64,000 bases of DNA, from positions 107,918 through 171,917 of IMG/VR virus record IMGVR_UViG_3300047552_001097, one strand, 5' to 3'. The first letter of the stretch is position 1; each line of letters starts with the position of its first letter. Under the pieces are notes generated by a model. The model had not been told where the DNA came from. It saw only the letters and a program-made list of their open reading frames with translations, and did no database searches. The DNA is from a virus. Positions 48,116 through 56,600 of this stretch are shown here, one piece after another. A program made the translations under genes and the position numbers.

Positions 48116-48439
48116 ATGTACTATGAATTTATATACTCTGGGGTTAGAAGTTTTGGATTACCTATTAAATATGTGGAGAGTGAAGATAAATATGTAATAA
48201 ATATAGATTTAATGGGAATAGACCCAAAGGACTGTGAAGTAGTAGTAGAGGAAAAGAGACTTAGTATAGGAATATCTCCTAATAAATATAAGATTTATGG
48301 AGATTTAAAGAAAGAGTTCCAATTTATAGAGTTTATAGATATAGATAAAAGTAAGGTAGAGATTAATGATGATAAATTAAAGATAATAGTCTATAAAAAT
48401 AAATCTACATCTAAAAGGAAAGTATTACATCCTACATAA
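48116..48439 (+). CDS. hsp20: Small heat-shock protein Hsp20
   Basis: ATP-independent holdase. The alpha-crystallin domain spans about residues 22-96: YVINIDLMGIDPKDCEVVV (beta strands with the 'D-L-P-G-x-x-x-x-D-x-x-V' pattern), RLSIGI, FIDIDKSKVEINDDKLKIIV ('L-P-x-x-V-x-x-x-x-I-x-A-x-x-x-x-G-V-L' region). A terminal basic tail follows. At 107 residues it is short for Hsp20, but the fold is complete. Hsp20 genes are common in cyanophages. A single-gene plus-strand unit with its own promoter and terminator. Confidence 0.87.
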   Translation: MYYEFIYSGVRSFGLPIKYVESEDKYVINIDLMGIDPKDCEVVVEEKRLSIGISPNKYKIYGDLKKEFQFIEFIDIDKSKVEINDDKLKIIVYKNKSTSKRKVLHPT

Positions 48440-48446
48440 AGTATTT

Positions 48447-48476
48447 ATACCCTTTAGTAAAACTACTAAAGGGTAT
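48447..48476. terminator. Terminator hairpin between hsp20 and the convergent gene
   Basis: A 13-bp perfect stem (48447-48459 with 48464-48476) and 4-base loop, followed by a T-rich run on the plus strand. A strong intrinsic terminator. Confidence 0.87.
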
Positions 48477-48504
48477 TTTATTAGTTTATCTATTAGATAT
48501 AACT

Positions 48505-48897
48505 CTAGTTATTCTCTATTACCATAGTCTCTTGCATGAATGGTAGAAACACTGGTAGGATAGATAACTTAGGCCCTTCATATAGGGAATTAACAGTAAT
48601 CTTCCAATAGGTATTGTCTTTATATATAACTCTAGATAAGTTTCCTATAATTCTGTCTGGGACAATTTCTATATTAATAGGTACAAACACAGAGTATCTT
48701 AGATTATATTGTTCAGAAGAATATACTCCATCTAGTTCAAATGATACATAAGAGGCTTTATCAAAGGGATAGATAGTAGATAAATCCTTTACTAAATTCT
48801 TTAAATATCTTTCTAAAAGGTCATTCCCCCTCTCGTAAACCTTGGAATACAACTCCTCAAACTCATTGATTTCTTGCTGTAAATTAAAATCATCCAT
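48505..48897 (-). CDS. Hypothetical protein, 130 aa
   Basis: Unrecognised. N-terminal acidic helix pair (about residues 1-48), then alternating beta strands (SYVSFELDGVYSSEQYNLRYSVFVPINIEIVP). Apparently a small soluble alpha+beta protein. Confidence 0.55.
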   Translation of the reverse strand: MDDFNLQQEINEFEELYSKVYERGNDLLERYLKNLVKDLSTIYPFDKASYVSFELDGVYSSEQYNLRYSVFVPINIEIVPDRIIGNLSRVIYKDNTYWKITVNSLYEGPKLSILPVFLPFMQETMVIENN

Positions 48898-48955
48898 ATA
48901 ATTAGATATATACTTTCTTTAATATTGTTACTAAAATAGCACTTAAACTCTTATT

Positions 48956-49255
48956 TCACTTATCATAGATTGATACAACAAAGGTTAAACATTTAGTTAA
49001 GAGCTTAAGAATCTCTGTAGAATCCTTTTCATTTGATACTAAACCTTCAATAATCTTATCTAATTCACTGTTAATATAAGCCCAGTCTTGATGAAATATA
49101 CGTTGTTCTAGAACTTTAACTTTAAGAAGAGCTAATAAATATTTACCAATTAGACCCTTGGAATAGATATTAGAACCATTTTCTATCTCTACAAGTATAG
49201 ATTTAATCTGTTCATTAATAGAAATAGTTAAATCATTATCATTATTAATTGACAT
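48956..49255 (-). CDS. Hypothetical helical protein, 99 aa
   Basis: Unrecognised all-helical acidic protein with Leu heptads. GAGGA precedes the ATG. Likely a helical-bundle dimer or adaptor. It lies between the 130-aa gene and the dNMP kinase gene. Confidence 0.55.
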   Translation of the reverse strand: MSINNDNDLTISINEQIKSILVEIENGSNIYSKGLIGKYLLALLKVKVLEQRIFHQDWAYINSELDKIIEGLVSNEKDSTEILKLLTKCLTFVVSIYDK

Positions 49256-49294
49256 ATTGTTATTCCTCTTTATTTTCTTTTTATTAGTTTATCA

Positions 49295-49885
49295 CTATTT
49301 ATATCTAAGGATAATGGGTTCTAATTGGTTATAGCAATCAGATAACCAATTATCTAGATTAGTATTAGTAGGTAGATTAATAGTGGGGTAGTTATATATA
49401 TAGTTCCTACTATCACTATTAAAGTTATAAGGTTCATTAGTATTGGTATTAATCCTTTTCCATTGGCATATAAATAAATCTATATTAGGAAGATTAAGTA
49501 TAGGTTGTATCTCCTCTGTAAATCCTCCATCTGTAACAATGTATATACCTCTTTCTTTTACTTCATTAGATAGAACTCTACCAAAGTAGTCTAACCCAAA
49601 TGTAGGTTTAATCCACTCTTCACTTATTCTCATAAGTAGTTGTCTAGGAGATAAACCATTAAGTCTAGACCAAGGAGTATCTTTATTAGATTGATAATAC
49701 TCATCCCATGTAGGTTTATCAATAGAAGAACAAGTAAGAGCTATATCTATTAATTTAGATTTAAACTCTCTATGGTTAATAGTTATTCCATGTTTAGTAT
49801 AGAACTCTTCATATAGATATTTAAATAATGTATCTTTACCACTACTAGGAGGGCAATTAAATATAAGAACAATAGACTTTTCCAT
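49295..49885 (-). CDS. P-loop deoxynucleoside monophosphate kinase-like protein
   Basis: P-loop kinase that probably phosphorylates dNMPs to dNDPs. Walker A is NCPPSSGKDTLFKYL near residues 10-24. NGLSPRQLLMRISEEWIKP near 75-95 resembles the lid/substrate 'S-P-R-x-L-L-Q-x-x-G-T-E' segment of T4 gp1-type dNMP kinases. GIYIVTDGGF near 112 is the second nucleotide strand. At 196 residues it is shorter than T4 gp1 (241). It is divergent from the 5'-3' exonuclease gene. Confidence 0.72.
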   Translation of the reverse strand: MEKSIVLIFNCPPSSGKDTLFKYLYEEFYTKHGITINHREFKSKLIDIALTCSSIDKPTWDEYYQSNKDTPWSRLNGLSPRQLLMRISEEWIKPTFGLDYFGRVLSNEVKERGIYIVTDGGFTEEIQPILNLPNIDLFICQWKRINTNTNEPYNFNSDSRNYIYNYPTINLPTNTNLDNWLSDCYNQLEPIILRYK

Positions 49886-49913
49886 TTTATTACTTTCTTA
49901 AGAGTAGTATAAT
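49885..49913 (+). promoter_or_regulatory. Candidate sigma-70 promoter of the exonuclease operon
   Basis: TTTTAT at 49885-49890 and a perfect TATAAT at 49908-49913 with 17-base spacing, 24 bases upstream of the ATG at 49938. The -10 match is exact. Confidence 0.5.
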
Positions 49914-49937
49914 AGACATAGTTTAAGTAACATAACT

Positions 49938-50672
49938 ATGTTTAAAGAACTTTTAATTGATGGGGACCAGATAGCACATATAATGGCATATAGGGCTCCT
50001 ATTGATATAGGAAGAGATATTCATTACTATATAAAGAACTTAAAAGAAGAGACTAACTGTAATAAGTCTAAACTCTTTATTCAAGGTCCTGGTAACTATA
50101 GACATGAACTAGCTACATTAATGCCATATAAAGGTAATAGAAAAAGAGATAATAAAGAGCTAGTAGATGAAATAAGAACCTTAATGGTAAGTGAGTTTAA
50201 TGCCATTAGTGTTAAAGGAGTAGAAACAGATGATGCTCTAGGTCTTAATCAAAGAGATGACACTATTATATGCTCTAGTGATAAAGACCTTAATATGATA
50301 CCTGGATGGCACTTTAATATAAGCAAAGGTAATATCTATAAAGTTAATAAAGAAGAGGGTATAAAGAACTTCTATCTTCAATTATTAACAGGAGATAAAG
50401 TAGATAACATCCCTGGATTATCAGAGAAGGCTCCTTTAAGAGGTATAGGGCCTAAGACAGCTCAGAAGATATTAAATGGTAAAGATAACGAAAAAGATAT
50501 GTTTAATACCATTAAGGAGTTATATAAGAATAAATATGGAGAGGTTTACTCTTATGAACACTGGAAATCTAAAGAAAGGATTGAGTGTAATTATTTAACA
50601 GTATTAAATGAAAACGCTCAATTATTATGGATTCAACAACGTTATAAAGAAAAATGGCATACACCTCTTTAA
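49938..50672 (+). CDS. 5'-3' exonuclease/flap nuclease (PIN plus H3TH)
   Basis: Removes RNA primers or trims 5' ends; it supplies the activity missing from the split polymerase. The N-terminus has LLIDGDQIAHIMAYRA (first metal Asp), then LATLMPYKGNRKRDN (the 'Y-K-x-x-R' phosphate-binding arch), VETDDALG near residue 96, ICSSDKDLNMIPGW near 112, and LLTGDKVDNIPG near 149. RGIGPKTAQKIL near 170 is the helix-hairpin-helix (H3TH). At 244 residues it resembles stand-alone phage 5'-3' exonucleases (T5/T7 type). Plus-strand with its own promoter. Confidence 0.9.
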   Translation: MFKELLIDGDQIAHIMAYRAPIDIGRDIHYYIKNLKEETNCNKSKLFIQGPGNYRHELATLMPYKGNRKRDNKELVDEIRTLMVSEFNAISVKGVETDDALGLNQRDDTIICSSDKDLNMIPGWHFNISKGNIYKVNKEEGIKNFYLQLLTGDKVDNIPGLSEKAPLRGIGPKTAQKILNGKDNEKDMFNTIKELYKNKYGEVYSYEHWKSKERIECNYLTVLNENAQLLWIQQRYKEKWHTPL

Positions 50673-50851
50673 TTAAGAATATGACCAAGATTTTAACATC
50701 TATAAAGACTACTAATATCCTGTTGATTATTATCTTATTTCAACTTATATTAGAGAATGTAAGAAATTATGATCTAACTCCTACTACTAATTGTATGGCA
50801 GTAGATTCTAAGGGTAATTGTTTACCACCAGACCAAGTGCATTCTCCTTAA
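50654..50851 (+). CDS. Small membrane protein, 65 aa
   Basis: Overlaps the exonuclease end by 19 bases. One hydrophobic helix (TTNILLIIILFQLILENV) is followed by a short tail with two cysteines (NCMAVDSKGNCLPP). Met10 (MTKILTSIK) is an alternative start. Function unknown; size and topology allow an envelope or anti-superinfection role. Confidence 0.55.
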   Translation: MAYTSLIKNMTKILTSIKTTNILLIIILFQLILENVRNYDLTPTTNCMAVDSKGNCLPPDQVHSP

Positions 50852-50859
50852 TAATCTAT

Positions 50860-50888
50860 ATAATGAAACTATAATCTAGTTTCATTAT
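50860..50888 (+). terminator. Terminator hairpin upstream of the PrsW-like gene
   Basis: An 11-bp perfect stem (50860-50870 with 50878-50888) followed by T residues on the plus strand. It nearly touches the ATG at 50892, so it may both end the previous transcript and influence translation of the next gene. Confidence 0.7.
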
Positions 50889-50891
50889 TTT

Positions 50892-51620
50892 ATGATTTAT
50901 ATAATTCCTATAGTCTTCTTTCTTATATATGTATGTACTTTTTATTTATTAGATAAAAGGGATAAGGAGCCAATATCTCTTGTGTTATCTATTTGTATAT
51001 ATGGAGCTTTTTCTGCTTTATTTGTATGTAGATATATACTTCCAGGAGCTAATTTATTTAATATCTCTTTTGTAGAAGAGACTATAAAGTTTATTATTGT
51101 TATAATTCTATTTCACTCTCTGTCTAAATATGTAAATAACTCTTTTGATTTAATTGTTTATTCATGTTATTCCGCTTTAGGTTTTTCTATAGCGGAATCT
51201 CTTTATTATTTATATCTAAACCCTAGTCTCTCATTGGCTTTATCTAGGTCTATATTTAGCGTTCTTCATTGTATATGGACAACTATATGTGCTTATGGTT
51301 TCTCTATATCTGTATCTTTATCTAATCCTATATTCTCTATAGTAGGCATTACTCTTGCTATATTCCTTCATACTCTACATAACTACTTAGCCCTCTTTTC
51401 CTTTAATTATATATATATCTTTTTCTTTATACTTCAAGTATTTGCTTTATTTATTATATTTAATAATCTAATAAGTAGAGAGATTAAAATTATATCTCTT
51501 TATAAATCTAAGGACTTATCTAACTCACATATATTAGAAATATATGAGTTAGAACAAAAGAATAAATATATAACTTCTAGATTGAAATATCTATATGCCC
51601 TTACCAAATCCCTCCACTGA
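50892..51620 (+). CDS. PrsW-like intramembrane metalloprotease family protein
   Basis: Integral membrane protein of about seven hydrophobic segments. SFVEETIKFIIV near residue 57 is the PrsW/CPBP-type E-E-x-x-K motif. SALGFSIAESLYY near 96 supplies the second Glu. A membrane segment with VLHCIWTTICAYGF near 127 gives a His, and LAIFLHTLHNYLALF near 156 the H-x-x-x-N-type motif. These are the expected zinc and catalytic positions of PrsW-type proteases, which cleave anti-sigma or other membrane proteins. It overlaps the fibre gene by 26 bases, hinting at coexpression with late genes. Substrate unknown. Confidence 0.72.
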   Translation: MIYIIPIVFFLIYVCTFYLLDKRDKEPISLVLSICIYGAFSALFVCRYILPGANLFNISFVEETIKFIIVIILFHSLSKYVNNSFDLIVYSCYSALGFSIAESLYYLYLNPSLSLALSRSIFSVLHCIWTTICAYGFSISVSLSNPIFSIVGITLAIFLHTLHNYLALFSFNYIYIFFFILQVFALFIIFNNLISREIKIISLYKSKDLSNSHILEIYELEQKNKYITSRLKYLYALTKSLH

Positions 51621-53607
51621 TAACTTTTATTTATTAGGTAATGAACAGGATGGTGCTGCCCTGGATATTATTAATAATAAACTTTATATTAGGTCTCATA
51701 ATTTAAACCAAGCAGTACCTCTTATATATAATCTACCTACCAATTCCATTCCCTTTGGAGTAGATAATATCTCAGAGTATAGAATCCTTACATCTCCTAA
51801 TAACTCTATTGATATAGATATAACCCCTACTGAAATACAGTTAAGGAGCTCTTATAGTGCTCCAGCTCTATCTAACGATAAGATATGGGTAGGTAAAGAT
51901 AACTTACCTACTGAAGTATCTCTTATTAGTTCGGATAATAGTGTAGTTATTACACATGGTCTTAATAGTATAGACCTACGTTCTGTTAGTAGTAGTGTTC
52001 CTATTCCTGCTCTTAGTTCTAATAAAGTATGGTTAGGGGTTCTAAATAACCCTACAGAAGTGGCATTTACTAGTGGGGATAACTCTATTTCAATAGGTCT
52101 ATCCTCTACTTTTATAGATATACGAGCTGGTTCTTCTCTATCTCAACTTACTAGTCTAACTACTAATTCCCTATGGATGGGTAATAATAGTAATCAACCT
52201 ATAGAGAAATCTATTACTAGTTCTGATAGTTCTATAGTATTTAACCATCTATCTAACTCTTTAGATGTAAGGGTTAGTACCTCTTTATCTCAACTTACTA
52301 ATCTAACTAGTAATAAGATATGGGTTGGTTCTACTAATCTACCTACTGAAATGTCTATAGTTAGTTCAGATTCTAGTATAGATATTAATATTGGAACTAA
52401 TGAAATAGACTTAATAGCTAATGTAAGTTCTGGATTACCTGCTTTAGAGAGTAATAAAGTATGGCTAGGCATTACTGATATTGCTACTCCAGTAACTCTT
52501 AATAGTTCAGATGGGACAGTAGATATAGCTCTAAGTCCTACTTCTATTGACTTTAAAGTAGATAATTCAATAGCTAAACTAGCAGGTCTCACTACTAATA
52601 AGGTATGGATTGGAGCTTCTAATTTACCAGAAGAAAGGGCATTAAGTAGTTCAGATAGCTCTATTAGTATTACTGTAGGACCTACTTCTATTGACTTTAC
52701 ATCTAATGTAAGTTCTGGATTACCCTCTTTAGATACTAATAAGATATGGCTAGGTGTTACTAATGAGGCTACTCCAGTATTTCTAACTAGCTCAGATGGA
52801 ACTATAGATATTACTTTAAGTCCTACTTCTATAGACTTTAAAGTAGATCCATCTATAATTGAATTAACTAGTTTAACTAATAATAAGTTATGGTTAGGGG
52901 TTACTAATCTACCTACAGAGGTAGGGTTAACTAGTTCAGATAACTCTATTATTATTACTATGGGAGCTACTGAAATAGATTTAGTAGCTAATATAACTCC
53001 TGAACTACCTACTTTAGATACTGGAAAAGTATGGATTGGTGATATTAATGTACCAACTAGTAAGACTTTAACCAGCTCTGATGGGAGTCTAGATATAACT
53101 AATGGAGTTGATTTAGATATTAAAGTTAGTGATTCAATAGTTAGACTAGGTAGCTTAACTACTAATAAAATATGGGTTGGGGTCTCAGATTTACCAGAAG
53201 AAAGGTCCTTAATTAGTTCAGACAGTAGTGTTGATATAAGTATTGGGGCTAGTTCTATAGATATTAAGAGTAGAGATAAGGGTTTGTTATATAGAACTGT
53301 GATATTTAGTGATACAGGTTCTATTAATCTAGGTACTTTACCCCCTAAATCTTCTATTAGTCATATAAGTATTCAGGTAACAGAGGCGTTTGATGGTACT
53401 ACTAACTTTGTATTAGGAGATACTATTAATAATAACTTATATCTAACAACTGATGACTTTGTTCTTAATACTATAGGAGTTCTATATCTATTTCCTAATA
53501 GTATTATCCCTACTATAGTTAATACTGATTTAATACTTACTTACTCTAATACTGGTACTACTGAGGGCTCCTTTGTTATCTGTGTTTACTATAATACTAG
53601 TCTATAA
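51595..53607 (+). CDS. Repetitive tail-fibre/shaft protein, 670 aa
   Basis: The N-terminal 90 residues include a fibre-attachment-like start (PNPSTDNFYLLGNEQDGAAL). Then come ten 47-residue repeats (about residues 94-560) with consensus N-K-(V/I)-W-(V/L)-G-x-x-N-L-P-(T/E)-E, x-L-x-S-S-D-x-S-I-x-I, and S-I-D-(F/L). The C-terminal 110 residues form a small beta domain (VIFSDTGSINLGTLPP...), probably the tip or the chaperone-contacting end. Such repeats form a rigid trimeric shaft. The length differs by unit number, so expansion or contraction by recombination is likely. The start overlaps the PrsW-like gene by 26 bases. Confidence 0.8.
   Translation: MPLPNPSTDNFYLLGNEQDGAALDIINNKLYIRSHNLNQAVPLIYNLPTNSIPFGVDNISEYRILTSPNNSIDIDITPTEIQLRSSYSAPALSNDKIWVGKDNLPTEVSLISSDNSVVITHGLNSIDLRSVSSSVPIPALSSNKVWLGVLNNPTEVAFTSGDNSISIGLSSTFIDIRAGSSLSQLTSLTTNSLWMGNNSNQPIEKSITSSDSSIVFNHLSNSLDVRVSTSLSQLTNLTSNKIWVGSTNLPTEMSIVSSDSSIDINIGTNEIDLIANVSSGLPALESNKVWLGITDIATPVTLNSSDGTVDIALSPTSIDFKVDNSIAKLAGLTTNKVWIGASNLPEERALSSSDSSISITVGPTSIDFTSNVSSGLPSLDTNKIWLGVTNEATPVFLTSSDGTIDITLSPTSIDFKVDPSIIELTSLTNNKLWLGVTNLPTEVGLTSSDNSIIITMGATEIDLVANITPELPTLDTGKVWIGDINVPTSKTLTSSDGSLDITNGVDLDIKVSDSIVRLGSLTTNKIWVGVSDLPEERSLISSDSSVDISIGASSIDIKSRDKGLLYRTVIFSDTGSINLGTLPPKSSISHISIQVTEAFDGTTNFVLGDTINNNLYLTTDDFVLNTIGVLYLFPNSIIPTIVNTDLILTYSNTGTTEGSFVICVYYNTSL
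51874..53270 (+). repeat. Ten tandem 141-bp coding repeats
   Basis: Units start at about 51874 and recur every 141 bases or so, with small length changes (141-147). Units 5 and 7 (near 52451 and 52733) are the most alike, with 'ATPV' in place of 'LPTEV', suggesting a higher-order duplication of two-unit blocks. The repeats lie entirely inside the 670-aa gene. Confidence 0.8.
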
Positions 53608-53609
53608 AT

Positions 53610-56600
53610 ATGACAACTTATTATATCTCTCCCACTGGCTCTTCTAATGGTTTATCTATTAATAATCCCTCCTCATACTCGACTATCTATCCCTCTCTAA
53701 TAGAAGGGGATGAACTTATATTTCTACCAGGTAAGTATAGATTAAATCTACTTATAGATAAACAAATAACTAGCAATAATACTTATATAACTTATAGTTC
53801 TCTAAGGAATCAGGCTAATACTCAGTTCCTAGAGACCTATACAGATATATCTCAGAAGGGTGTTATTGTATCTAAACCCTCTACTATCTATGAAGAGGCT
53901 ATTATTACTGGATGTGAAATTCTTAACCAAGTCTGGACTAATGTATCTGGATTCATATGGAAGACTAATATAACTCTTCCATATGCTAAGGGGTCTAATC
54001 AAATATTCTATAAGGATGTTCCTCTAGTAGAAGCTAGATATCCCTCTATCTCTAATCTAGAAGAGGAAATATATCATACATCCTATCTAATATCTATAGC
54101 AGGCTCTATTAATGAATCAGATGTTAATGCTGATGGATATCTATGTACCTACTCTAATACCTCTCTATCTTCATTCCCTGATAACTTCTGGAATGGTCAT
54201 AGTATAACCCTTCTCCCTGGAAAGGAGTGGAGGGGTTATATCGGTAAGGTAATAAGTAATATAGGTAGTACCCTAACTTTTAGATTTCAATGGCCCTCTA
54301 CCTCCCATTCAGCTCAAGCTGCTAAACCAGAGGCTGATGATTTATTCTATCTATGGGGCTCTTTAGATACATCTCTACTTACTCCTAATAGTTATATATA
54401 TGACTCTAATACCCAAGAGTTATATATCTATCTCCCTGATAATAAAGATCCTAATACCTGTGCTATTGGGGAAATAGAGTATAAAGCTAGATTATATGGA
54501 TTAGAGTATTCAGGGGTTGTTACAGGTACTAACTCTGCTATTAGATTGGAAGGGCTAAAGTTCTTTAGTTGTGCTCTTCGTACTACTAATGATAGTAGTG
54601 GTCTTAATACTAAATACTGTGACTTTAATTATCTGACTCTAGGTTATGAAGGTACTATAGCTGGATTTGTATTAAGAGGTTCCTCTGGACTTATAGAGAG
54701 TTGTAACTGGTATGTAGCTGGTAGTAATGGATTAGAATTAAGGGGTAATGGGCATAAGGTTATTAATAATACATTCAATAAGATATCTATTAGACCTACC
54801 TCTACGCATAGTATTATTTGTTATCCAGATGTATTAGATGACCAGGGTTATAGTCTATTTGCTAACTCTGTATGGGACTTTAGTGCGTGGGGTATTGAAT
54901 GTAAATATAAGCGTTCGGTCATTAATTATAACAACTCTAATCAAGGAGGGGTTTCCTTTAATAGAGTATGGAATGGAAGTAATTGTCTATCAGATACTTC
55001 CTTTATAGGGTCCTGGGATGCAGGAGACCATAATGGTCTAGTTATCTCCTTTAATATATGCCATGACTCTAAGGATAGAAGGAATATTACTAGTCTATTT
55101 AGATTGGATTCAGGAGGGGGTAAAGGATGTTGGAATGCTGTATTCCACTCTAATATTGCCTATAACTGTAGGAACTTTAATAGTTCTATGTCTATATGGG
55201 GCCTTCTACCCTCTCAATATAATGGAGATTTAAATATAGATGTATATAACAATACAATCTGGGGTGGATTAACTATAGAAAAAGGTTCTGATACTACTAG
55301 ACAATTCACTGGTATAGATATACAAAGGAATATACTTGTAGACTTTGTACCTTTAGTTTCAACTACTCACACTCTTTTAGATAATGATATTCTTAAGGCT
55401 TCTTATCTTAATAATGTACAAGTAGACCCAGATATAGGTCTTACCTATTGTGACTTTAGACCCTCATATACTAGCTCTATCACTAACACTAGTGCTATAG
55501 CTGGTAACTTTAGTACCTCATATAAGGGAGCTGTTGTTCCTACTATTGTATCTAGTAATTTAGAAAGTCTATACCAGGCTTACCCATTTATCAATGTACC
55601 CTTTGTATCAACAGGTGCTTATTGTGTAGAAGCTATTCACTGGAATGATATAGAAGTAGAACAACTAACTCAATATCCTAATGTAGTTAAAATAACAGGA
55701 TTACCTAAAGGTAGGACCCTTCCTCCTCTATGTAACTTATATCTAGGTAGTTCTATATATCTAACTAGATATGAAACAGTAGATGATGATGGTTATTTCA
55801 CTATATGGTACGTTCTACCATTCTCTAGTACCTCCCAACCTTTATATCTATCTATAGGAGGTTTCTATGAGGGATGGAAGGATACTAAAGGGGCTTTAAT
55901 AAACCTTAATCTATCTATAATCACTCAACCATCTATAACCTTTACTTCATATCTAGAGGGCACTCTAACTCTTAATACTAAGTCCCTATCTCTAGGGAAT
56001 AAAACAATTATTCCTTTAGCTGTATCAGCCCTCCAATGGGTAAATATAAACTCTAACCCTGTATATATACAAGTCCCTAAAAGCTCTATAGTAGGTTCTC
56101 TACATAACTATTTAGTTAAGGACTATCAAGATAGAACTCTTAACTCCTGGATAGATAGAGAAACCTCTACTGATTATTACCTATGGATATCTCTAGTAGA
56201 CACCTCTATAAGAAGAAATAATTCTCTTATAGACTATTCTCTATATCTAGAACTTTCTAATACTTATGTACCTCATAATAATGTAAATGAGATATTCCCC
56301 TCCTTTGGTCTATCTAGCTTTAAGATATGGCTATCCCCTGATTCTATAAATAGAACAGGTAACTCTATTACCTCTTGGACTAATAAAGGACTCGCTGGTG
56401 GTACTTTTAACCTATCCACTCCATCTACTCTTGATTATGTCTCTACTGGATTAAACTCTATACCAGGAGCCTCCTTCTCTGGAGATGATAGATTACTCCC
56501 ATCTAATATGGGACCTATAGATACAGATTTATATGTAGGTATAGTTGTATATAGAAACCCAGACCCAGGGGCTATTAGAAACCAAAGGATACTTTCTAGT

